Positions 6,210 through 12,551 of a stretch of 15,010 nt of DNA are shown here, one piece after another; position 1 is the stretch's first letter, and the number at the start of each line of letters is the position of its first letter. This DNA comes from SIAJ01 sp036266155 (GTDB lineage Bacteria; Planctomycetota; Planctomycetia; Gemmatales; Gemmataceae). The DNA lies in assembly GCA_036266155.1 (NCBI GenBank), contig DATANR010000262.1:1-15010 (forward strand), written 5' to 3'. The translations under genes were made by a program, and so were the position numbers. The notes below the pieces were generated by a model that did no database searches, was not told where the DNA came from, and saw only the letters and a program-made list of their open reading frames with translations.

Positions 6210-6623
6210 CTACTTCTTATTGCGTTCCAAGTGTATGACGAAGCGGCCGTCACCGTCTGTCGTCTGAAACTTGGTCGGATGTTCCTTGCCGCCATACTCG
6301 TAGCAAACGGTCAACTTCTCTCCATCTACTCGGTAGATTGCCAACCACTTGTCTCCCTTGACCTCTCCGCCCGTAATGATTCCGATCAGGCGCTTCGGAT
6401 TCGCGCTCAGGTCAACAGTGACGGCCAACACGTCGCACCGCTTGGCGGCGTTCTTCGGCATCTGGTCGGTAAACCGCAGCACGGTCGGCGGGGCGTTCTC
6501 GGGCTTCCCGTTACGTTCGGCGGTGACCACTGACCATTCGCCGCGAAGGGATTCAAATTCCTTGACGGCCGCGTCGGACGGCTTGTCGCCAAGAACGAAC
6601 ACGAGCAGCATTTCGACCATCAT
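6210..6623 (-). CDS. TIGR03067-domain protein
   Basis: The 137-residue product matches the planctomycete-enriched TIGR03067 domain: KPSDAAVKEFESLRGEWSVV near the start, AERNGKP, a middle VDLSANPKRL strand, and YRVDGEKLTVCYEYGGKE followed by PTKFQTTDGDGRF. Members usually carry a signal peptide; here the start MMVEMLLVFVLG is short and only weakly hydrophobic, so export is uncertain. I placed the start at 6623 (ATGATG). The frame continues upstream without a stop through the 34-bp repeat into the DUF418 remnant, but that apparent 505-residue fusion is an accident of decay. The domain's role is unknown. Confidence 0.82.
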   Translation of the reverse strand: MMVEMLLVFVLGDKPSDAAVKEFESLRGEWSVVTAERNGKPENAPPTVLRFTDQMPKNAAKRCDVLAVTVDLSANPKRLIGIITGGEVKGDKWLAIYRVDGEKLTVCYEYGGKEHPTKFQTTDGDGRFVIHLERNKK

Positions 6624-6648
6624 GGCCTCCCGCGACGAAGGAAAATCC

Positions 6649-6682
6649 CCGCATTCTGACCGGCCGGGCGCTCGGGGGCAAG
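6649..6682. repeat. 34-bp repeat, copy B
   Basis: This is the second copy of the sequence at 5561-5594, with two A/C differences. It lies 25 bp upstream of the TIGR03067 start, in the same orientation relative to the gene as copy A, which makes a shared promoter or 5'-leader element possible. Confidence 0.9.
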
Positions 6683-6714
6683 GCGTCCAAGGAGCAGTGG
6701 CCGGGCACTTCTTG

Positions 6715-7708
6715 CGCTCGCCTATGCTCGACCCCACCAAGCCGAGCCAAAGGCCAAATACCCAGAGACCAAGAATGCTGCGAACATCAAGGCGAGCCAC
6801 CCGCGTCCCCGCCGGTGACTGCAGGATCAGCAGCAGGCCGGCGGCGTAGCCCAGCGCCAGCGGGGCTGAGGAGATAGCATCGACCAGTCCGGGCGGCAGC
6901 GGCGTCGGGACCGCGAACGCCGACAGCAGTGTCGCCCCGCCACCGACACCGCCGCCAACCAAGGCAACCACCCAGAGGAGCCGCCGGTGCCGGCCCGGGT
7001 TCCGGAACACCCCGACCTTCCAGGCGGCCGCGCCGATGGCCATGAGGCCCCAGGTCCGCGGCAGTACGCCGACGAGCAGCGGCAGGATGAGCAACCGCGT
7101 CTCCCGCCAGTGGAACGCGACGACATCCCCCACCCCCCCGGCGGTGTAGACCCGCGCCGCCTCCGCCGCCAGCCTCCGCAGGGTGTCCTCGGTCGGCCAG
7201 CCCAGGCCCCACGGGACGGCATACGGGAGGACGAAGACCGCCGCCCCCGTCGCCGCCAAGGCGGCCGCGGGCAGTCCACGGAGGGGAAGCAGCAGCAAGC
7301 CGCACACGGCGTAGAGCGTCAGGATGTCCCCGTTCCAGAGCAGCAGGAGGTGGCACAGCCCGAGGGCAAACAGGACGACAAACCGGCGGGCGAGAAACTG
7401 GGGCGGACTGGCGCCGCGGGCCGCGGCCCGCTCGCCGAAGACCGCAAAGCCGGCCCCGAAGAGGAGGGAGAACAGGGCGAATGCCTTGAACTGCAACAAG
7501 ATGACGACGGCCAGGTCCGTCGCCCGATCCTGCCATCGCGGGCTCGGCGGAGCACCCAGGAGATGTTCGGCGAGGGAAACGCGGAAGTCGCTGTGCAGGT
7601 TAACCAGGAGCACGCCCAGGAGTGCCAGCCCCGGATGGCGTCGAGTGCTGTGCATCGCTCGGCCTTGCTGATGGGGTGCCACAGGGGTCGTTCTTTGGTG
7701 TCGCCCAT
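6715..7708 (-). pseudogene. DUF418 (YeiB-like) membrane protein, frameshifted and C-terminally truncated
   Basis: Starting at ATG 7708, one frame encodes WHPISKAERCTALDAIRG. The next frame continues LALLGVLLVNLHSDFRVSL, then several hydrophobic helices (FKAFALFSLLFGAGFAVF, FVVLFALGLCHLLLLWNGD, LYAVCGLLLLPLRGL, LVGVLPRTWGLMAIG, LALGYAAGLLLIL). Joined, these give DAIRGLALLGVLLVNL, the hallmark N-terminus of DUF418 inner-membrane proteins. One missing base near 7628-7632 explains the break. At the other end the usual C-terminal DUF418 helices and terminal motif are lacking: after VARLDVRSILGLWVFGLWLG the frame enters the 34-bp repeat and the TIGR03067 gene. DUF418 proteins are predicted transporters of unknown substrate. 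The double damage favours a true pseudogene. Confidence 0.78.
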
Positions 7709-7837
7709 CGCAGCCGAGGCCCCACACCTGTGCCGTCGCCGAACACCAAGCTCAGCCGCCGCGGGTGCAAAGACTGGAAGCACCCAATTAACCTACGATC
7801 CCGCGGTTGGCTGCAGCGGATCGTTCGGCCTCTAAGC

Positions 7838-8545
7838 CTACCCCTTGCCGAGAACCAAGTCCACCACCCTGCAGCCGCGGACGTGGGGACCAGGGCCTCG
7901 GCAGTGGCCGAGAAGTTGCTCGGCATCGCACCCCGTGTCCTGAATCGCGTCCGCCAAGATCGGCATCGCGGAGAAGTCCCGCGACTCGTACATCTGACGG
8001 GCCAGTGCCACCGCGGTGGCACTGGCCCATTTCGGGGAGAACGCGACGCGGCGGAACGGGTTGCCGAAGATATCCCGGACCAGTGCGAGTTGCCAGCTCA
8101 TCAGAACTGAGTACGGTGGCCTGAGTTCGTCCGGTCTCGCCTGAAGCATCCAGCGTCGCACGCTTGCCTTCTCGGTACAGAGGAAACACGAGACAAGGTA
8201 GTGGTCGAACTCAGAGGCCGCGAACATCGTGGCTTGCAGGGCAATGGACGCCGCTTTGACCGCCAACGGGGCCTCGGTGTTCACGGGCGCGGGGTCGAGA
8301 AACGTACAGTAGGCATCAGAGGCCCGCTCTCGGGCGGCTCGCATATCACCCGCGGTCGCGAACCCGTCCGCGTAGGCTTCGGCCGTGTCAACCGCCCGAT
8401 GGCCGCACTCGGGGCCGACGAGCGGTAAAACGTGCCGACACAACGCAACGGCCAGCAGTCTACATCTCCTCTCGCCCATGTCCCGAGACACGAACTCGAT
8501 AAGCGCTTGCGGCTCCTCGCAGGCCAGCCACTCTGCCTCTGTCAC
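7838..8545 (-). CDS. Hypothetical protein of a type recalled from Gemmata-like genomes
   Basis: The 235-residue soluble protein begins MTEAEWLACEEPQALIEFV and has a Cys/Arg-rich helix (ERRCRLLAVALCRHVLPLV), RAVDTAEAYADG, RDIFGNPFRR at 157-166 and a conserved-looking C-terminus HCRGPGPHVRGC at 214-225 followed by VVDLVLGKG. I recall these same blocks from a paralogous family of uncharacterised proteins in Gemmata-like genomes. It is mainly helical and probably cytoplasmic. No function is known. The start at 8545 gives the conserved N-terminus. A 30-bp perfect palindrome lies inside the coding sequence. Between it and the DUF418 start (7709-7837) nothing else is supported. Confidence 0.8.
   Translation of the reverse strand: MTEAEWLACEEPQALIEFVSRDMGERRCRLLAVALCRHVLPLVGPECGHRAVDTAEAYADGFATAGDMRAARERASDAYCTFLDPAPVNTEAPLAVKAASIALQATMFAASEFDHYLVSCFLCTEKASVRRWMLQARPDELRPPYSVLMSWQLALVRDIFGNPFRRVAFSPKWASATAVALARQMYESRDFSAMPILADAIQDTGCDAEQLLGHCRGPGPHVRGCRVVDLVLGKG
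7999..8028. repeat. 30-bp perfect palindrome inside a coding sequence
   Basis: The half-site GGGCCAGTGCCACCG is followed directly by its complement with no spacer, centred at 8013/8014. It falls in the codons for KWASATAVALA of the 7838-8545 gene. It could be an operator-like or hairpin element, or a chance outcome of GC-rich codons. Confidence 0.85.
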
Positions 8546-8576
8546 GGTCTGGCCTCTGCTGGCCGAACTTCTTATT

Positions 8577-8614
8577 GGAGCGCGCTAGCGCGCCCCATCC
8601 CGGTCTAGCGCTCC
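8577..8614. repeat. Hairpin with internal GCGCGCTAGCGCGC palindrome
   Basis: In the gap between divergent genes, GGAGCGC (8577-8583) pairs with GCGCTCC (8608-8614). Overlapping this is a perfect 14-bp palindrome at 8580-8593. It could be a regulatory site or a cruciform; there is no T-tract, so it is not a standard terminator. Confidence 0.5.
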
Positions 8615-8687
8615 ATTTCGGCTGCGCAATACATCACAGCACCATCAGACCACACCCGCGGCCCCGGTTCAATACCCTGTCCGCACA

Positions 8688-9047
8688 ATGCCCGACATGC
8701 CCACCATCCTCAACACCGTCCGAGCCGAGCCCGACTCCGAACGCCGCTGGCTCGCCCTTGCCGGCTGGCTCTGGGACAACGGCCGCGACGACGAGGCCGC
8801 GGTCGTGCGCGTGTACTGGCGGACGCTTCGTGATGACGTGGTTCGCGGGCGATCTATCGAGGAAGGCCGGGCACCGGGGCCATATGTCCGCACTGGCAGA
8901 CGACCGGAACCAGGTCGAGGTGAGCGCACCGCACTCGAAGCGCTTTCACTCCTTCTTGACCTTGGGAGGTATCGACTCCGCGGGCAACGGCTTCTCAACC
9001 GTCAGGGGTGTCTTGTCCCCGTAGCGTTTGAGTTCACCTTCCAGTAG
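8688..9047 (+). CDS. TIGR02996-like N-terminus, probably a truncated gene
   Basis: The first 50 or so residues (TILNTVRAEPDSERRWLALA, then GWLWDNGRDDEAAVVRVYW and TLRDDV) match the TIGR02996 repeat-companion domain pattern, in which a Pro-Asp turn precedes an ADWL-like helix and a Gly-Arg/Asp-rich turn. TIGR02996 is abundant in Gemmata-like genomes. After residue 55 the sequence becomes Gly/Arg-rich with no recognisable fold. The last 102 bp overlap the 3' end of the opposite-strand sulfatase, where the reading is almost certainly antisense noise. The start is the ATG at 8688 or at 8697. Probably a 5' fragment of a longer gene, cut by the junction near the sulfatase. Confidence 0.5.
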   Translation: MPDMPTILNTVRAEPDSERRWLALAGWLWDNGRDDEAAVVRVYWRTLRDDVVRGRSIEEGRAPGPYVRTGRRPEPGRGERTALEALSLLLDLGRYRLRGQRLLNRQGCLVPVAFEFTFQ

Positions 9048-10346
9048 TCCCCGAAGTTCCTTCGCCTTCGCGGTGTATTCCGGCTTCCCAGCGAGGTCGG
9101 TCACCTCTTCCGGGTCGGACTCAAGGTCGAAGAGCTGTGTCTTGTCGACCTGCGGATAGCGGATCAGCTTCCAGCGGTCGTCGCGGACGGCGCGTTGAAC
9201 CCCCTTGTATGCGAACACGAGGTGCGGCCGGGCGGCGTGCGCCGGATCCCTAATCGTCGCTGTAAACTCCGCGCCCTCGCTCCCGGCCGGCGCCGCAACT
9301 CCGCATAGTTTGCCGAGTGTCGGCAGCACGTCGAACAGGTAGCACATCGCTGCCGTCCGCCGGCCTTTCGGCACTTTAGGACCGGCGATCACGAGCGGCA
9401 CGCGCAGCGAGTGCTCGTAGCAGTTCTGCTTGCCGATCAGTCCGTGGCTGCCGCGCGCGACGCCGGAATCGGCAGCGAACACGACGATCGTGTTGGCCGC
9501 GTGTGGCGAGTTGTCGAGGGCGTCCAGGATACGGCCAATTTCGCAGTCCAGGTATGAGATGTAGCGATAGTATTCCGCGATCATGGCGCGCACCTTGTTC
9601 GGGTCGCGGGGCCACGGGAGCAATGCCTCGTCTCGGACCGTCATCTCGCCGTTATTGAACGGATGCTGGGGCAGGAAGGTTGCGGGAAGTGGGATCTTCT
9701 CGGGGTCGTACATGATCGGAAAGTCGTCCGGGACGATGTGCGGGTCGTGCGGGGCATCGAAGGGCACATAGCAGAAGAACGGCCTGTCGTGCTTACGGTC
9801 CAGTAACCGGATCGCCTCGTCGGCGAACACGGCGCAAGCGTGCTTCGGAGCAGGTTTGGGTGTGCCGAGCTTGCCGTCGGCCACGTTGGAGAGGTTTGCC
9901 TTCAGGGGGTTGGTCATCCCGCCCGCGAAGATTTCACGAGCCTCCTGAAACGAACGGACGAGGGACTTCTCCCCGTTGTGCCACTTGCCCGTGACGAAGG
10001 TCGAGTACCCGGCCTTCGCGAACGCCTCGGGCCACGTCTCGTCACGCAGCAATTTCTCGTCCACCCGGAACAGGCTCTGCCCGGACAGGAGCATCGCGCG
10101 AGACGGCACGCACGTTGCGCCATTGAACCCGCCCTGCATGTACGCCCGGTCGAAGGACAGGCCGCGGGCTACCAGACGGTCGAGGTTGGGCGTTTTGATG
10201 TACTTATTGCCAAGAGCCGCGATCGTGTCGGCGCGCTGGTCGTCGGCGAACAGGAACAGCACATTGGGCGTTTTCGGGTCCGCGGCGCGGGACGGCCCAC
10301 CCCCGGCGACCGCGAGCGCGACCAGGGCAGCAAGGAAGCGCGACAT
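8946..10346 (-). CDS. Secreted type I (formylglycine) sulfatase
   Basis: The 466-residue enzyme has a signal peptide (MSRFLAALVALAVAGGGPSRA) and the arylsulfatase fold. Numbered from the ATG at 10346, it shows the metal-binding FADDQ (Asp35, Asp36), the FGly motif CVPSR with Cys79, GKWHNG (Lys121, His123), DAPHDPH (His200, His203) and ADSG with SHG and GKQN (Asp293, His301, Lys306). It also has the usual C-terminal WKLIRYP and LFDLESDPEEVTDLA segment. It hydrolyses sulfate esters, probably of polysaccharides, in the periplasm; the substrate cannot be told. Cys79 must be converted to formylglycine. The ATG at 10346 is preferred over a TTG six bases upstream because a GGAG lies just before it. 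Planctomycetes carry many such enzymes. Confidence 0.93.
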   Translation of the reverse strand: MSRFLAALVALAVAGGGPSRAADPKTPNVLFLFADDQRADTIAALGNKYIKTPNLDRLVARGLSFDRAYMQGGFNGATCVPSRAMLLSGQSLFRVDEKLLRDETWPEAFAKAGYSTFVTGKWHNGEKSLVRSFQEAREIFAGGMTNPLKANLSNVADGKLGTPKPAPKHACAVFADEAIRLLDRKHDRPFFCYVPFDAPHDPHIVPDDFPIMYDPEKIPLPATFLPQHPFNNGEMTVRDEALLPWPRDPNKVRAMIAEYYRYISYLDCEIGRILDALDNSPHAANTIVVFAADSGVARGSHGLIGKQNCYEHSLRVPLVIAGPKVPKGRRTAAMCYLFDVLPTLGKLCGVAAPAGSEGAEFTATIRDPAHAARPHLVFAYKGVQRAVRDDRWKLIRYPQVDKTQLFDLESDPEEVTDLAGKPEYTAKAKELRGLLEGELKRYGDKTPLTVEKPLPAESIPPKVKKE

Positions 10347-10521
10347 GGCCAACTCCGGCGGTCACTGCTTGCGTCAGGGTATTCGGAATCATGCCCCGCG
10401 GCCGAAACACCGCTCACCGGGCGGGCCGGCTTGCGAAGAGCAGAGCAAGCAGCAGTTGTGACATCGCAAGCCGGCTAAGAAGTTGGCGATGGGTGATTTG
10501 CAGGAGAGATTCGAGACTACG

Positions 10522-11021
10522 TTAGAGGGCCAACTTGGACAACTCTTGAGCGGTGAGTGGCCGCTCAAATCGCACACCAATAACGAACACTCCGCCGCCA
10601 TCCGGTCGGCACCAACGCACCTCGCCGACCACCTCGACGGCGCTCGGTCCCGGTTGGGTCGAAACTCGAACCGGATTCGTTTGCCGGCCTCGGCATCGAC
10701 GGTCAGGCGAATGCTCGCGCCATCCACCGAGATGTTCAGCAAGCCTGCCTCAACTTCGGCAATCGGTTCACCGTTGGAGCGACTGATGCGAACGCGGATT
10801 CCCGGCTTGGGGCTCCAACGGCGACCCATCCGATCCGGGAAGTGAGGAAGTGGCGGTGCCGCCTCGGGCTTGCGAAGAATCATCCGAGCGCCGCAGCACA
10901 GCGGAAAACCGAGCACGGTGTAGCGGCGAACCTCTTTTGCAATCGCGGCTTCTTCGCGAGCGCAATGCCAACAACGAAGTCGACGGGTCTGCTCATTTGT
11001 TCCACGGTTGCCCGCATTCAT
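10522..11021 (-). pseudogene. PilZ-domain protein with N-terminal zinc ribbon, frameshifted
   Basis: From ATG 11021 the frame encodes a ribbon-like start (Cys17, Cys20, Cys42-Cys43: CWHC then 21 residues, then CC), a linker and the first half of a PilZ domain (RR at 67-68, NISVDGASI at 96-104). After about residue 113-122 this frame becomes Cys/Ser-rich nonsense and runs on to 10389. In another frame the sequence VEVVGEVRWCRPDGGGVF and IGVRFERPLTAQELSKLAL forms the exact second half of a PilZ barrel and stops at 10522-10524. A single frameshift between about 10640 and 10690 therefore breaks the gene. PilZ domains bind cyclic di-GMP; the R-x3-R element is not clearly kept. Either recent pseudogene or sequence error. 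Nothing is supported in 10347-10521. Confidence 0.8.
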
Positions 11022-11188
11022 CTCGTCACGTCGATGGGCGCGAACAGGGACTCAGTCAATCTTCGAACCGTAGCACGCAGTCTGGATCTTTGGCGAGCAT
11101 GGTCGAACGACGGCCAGGTCAAATCGAAATGACGTCAAGATGCCAAATAGGTGGCGGGCCGAAGCCACGAATTGCCTTCAACCCCGCG

Positions 11189-11404
11189 ATGCAAGACATT
11201 CACAGCCAAGACCGCACTCAGTCGAGTTGTGCCGAAACCTGGCACTACCTTTGTGCGGATTGTCGTCGCGAACTGCCGGCGACGATCGACGAAATTGCCG
11301 CGCCGGCAGATTCGGCATGGCCGCAATGCTGCGACAATTGGATGTGTCTGCTACTGGGACCGACGACAGATCAATCCCGACTTTCGACTGGCCTGGTCAG
11401 TTGA
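11189..11404 (+). CDS. Small zinc-ribbon-like protein
   Basis: The 71-residue product contains LCADC (Cys22, Cys25), exactly 21 residues, then CC (Cys47, Cys48) and WMCLLL. This is the same C-x2-C-x21-CC-x3-M arrangement as the N-terminus of the divergent PilZ protein, with matching R-E after the second Cys and Pro two residues before CC. It is probably a stand-alone zinc-binding module. The start is the ATG at 11189; no ribosome site is obvious, and the frame extends upstream. Its function is unknown. The 167 bp between it and the PilZ gene would hold both promoters, though I see no clear boxes. Confidence 0.55.
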   Translation: MQDIHSQDRTQSSCAETWHYLCADCRRELPATIDEIAAPADSAWPQCCDNWMCLLLGPTTDQSRLSTGLVS

Positions 11405-11532
11405 ATTTGGGTTGCAACCGGCAGTTGGCAGCGCCCCCTTCAATGTTGCAGGCGACCTGGCAGCGATACCGCGCAGACAAGCGGCAAGCCTCCGGCCACG
11501 GAGGTGAGCGCCGTTCTTCTTTTTGCACTTCT

Positions 11533-11757
11533 TCAGACTTCTGAGCTGCCCAAACCCGCGCGCCGCTTCACACGCTTGGCTTGCAAGAGTTGCTTCAGAG
11601 TCGGACACAGCACCGCTTCGCTCTTCTTCCGTTCCGGCGGGCTCGTTTCAAGGCCGGGCACCGGCTCCATCAATCGCATCCGAAGTGCGGTGACCCGTTC
11701 GGGCGCAAACTCCAGGGCCGTTGCGCGGAACGAACTCGGTTGCACTGAATCCGTCAT
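11533..11757 (-). CDS. Small hypothetical protein, 74 aa
   Basis: From the ATG at 11757 the product reads MTDSVQPSSFRATALEFAPE, then RVTALRMRLMEPVPGLETSP, CPTLKQLLQAKRVKRRAGLG and a short end. It is basic and probably helical, with no signal or membrane segment and GC-rich codons typical of the neighbours. The frame is open to 11829, but the added residues look less natural. I do not recognise a family. The region between it and the zinc-ribbon gene (11405-11532) holds nothing further. Confidence 0.5.
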   Translation of the reverse strand: MTDSVQPSSFRATALEFAPERVTALRMRLMEPVPGLETSPPERKKSEAVLCPTLKQLLQAKRVKRRAGLGSSEV

Positions 11758-11789
11758 CGGAATAGTCTCAGTCGGGTTTCGAGGATCGA

Positions 11790-12365
11790 ATGCACGGCCT
11801 AAGAGCAAATGCTGTGCGGCGGCGAGCAAAAAATGAACGTTTGACGACTTCGACAGGGCGGGTGTGGGACGCGAAGACGGGGTCGGCGGTCCTGACGCTC
11901 ACCGGGCATACGGGCTACATCGTGTCTGCGGGTTACAGTCCAGACGGAGCGCGGGTGGTCACCGGGAGTGCGGACGGAACGGCGAAAGTATGGGACGCGA
12001 AAGCCGGGACGGTGATGCTCACCCTGACGGGACACGTGGGACCGGTAAATTCCGTTGCCATGAGCCCGGACGGGACCCGGGTGGTCACCGGGGGCGCGGA
12101 CGGGACGGCAAAAATGTGGGACGCGAAAGCCGGGACCAAGATGTTCGTCATGACCGGACACACGGCCCAGGTTGGGCCTGTGGCCTTCAGCCCGCACGGG
12201 GAGCAGGTCATCACCGGGAGTGAGGACCGGACGGCGAAAATATGGGACGCAATGACTGGGACCGAGGTACTGACTCTGACCGGGCAAATGGGGCAGTTCC
12301 AATTAGTTTCGGGATCGACATCGATGACCCGGACAGCTTTCGAACCGCGCCCCCTCCACTCGTAG
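11790..12365 (+). pseudogene. WD40-repeat fragment broken at both ends
   Basis: Three complete and one partial WD40 units of 42 residues are visible, with WDAKTG, WDAKAG, WDAKAG and WDAMTG, GH dipeptides before each blade (LTGHTGYI, LTGHVGPV, MTGHTAQV) and SPDG/SPHG turns. A closed propeller normally needs about seven blades. Translation before about 11858 (MHGLRANAVRRRAKNERLTT) and after about 12296 (QFQLVSGSTSM onward) is unrelated to WD40. In planctomycetes such arrays commonly form the C-terminal part of kinases or stand alone as scaffolds. This piece is probably a remnant moved from a larger gene; expression from the ATG at 11790 is possible but not supported. Confidence 0.7.
11862..12296 (+). 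repeat. 126-bp tandem repeat encoding WD40 blades
   Basis: TGGGACGC-type segments start at 11862, 11988, 12114 and 12240, exactly 126 bp apart. The second and third units are the most alike (TGGGACGCGAAAGCCGGGAC in both), which points to recent unit duplication or conversion. Confidence 0.85.
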
Positions 12366-12530
12366 ACGTCTCTGCCGACCTCCTGCCCCTTCCCCAACAT
12401 TTCGTCTTGAGTGTAGATTCGGAAGGTTGCAACCAAGCCCATTAAACAGAATCGAAGCCGGCAAGACGGCGGCGAGATACGTCCAGAAAAGGCGGTGCCA
12501 ACGAAACGGACTGATCGCTGCCGCCGGTTT
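12300..12530 (-). other. Possible decayed membrane-protein fragment
   Basis: On the minus strand one frame gives FRWHRLFWTYLAAVLPASI and LFNG, a plausible membrane helix. From 12442 the next frame gives MGLVATFRIYTQDEMLGKGQ and then EVGRDVYEWRGRGSKAVRVI, DVDPETN. A single shift near 12440-12450 joins them smoothly (LFNGLVATFRIYTQ). The downstream continuation runs antisense through the WD40 fragment, so the piece would be cut off near 12300. No family is recognised. This fills the gap between the WD40 fragment and the kinase gene; the evidence is compositional only. Confidence 0.25.
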
Positions 12531-12551
12531 TGAGGTAGCCGGACCGAGTGA

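Noticed and set aside
6987..7835. Plus-strand 282-codon frame opposite DUF418
   Set aside because: Composition (Arg, Gln, Glu, Pro) is an antisense shadow of hydrophobic codons; the minus strand has clear DUF418 motifs.
11862..12296. Non-coding tandem repeat or satellite
   Set aside because: The 126-bp period is exactly 42 codons and every unit translates into a WD40 blade.
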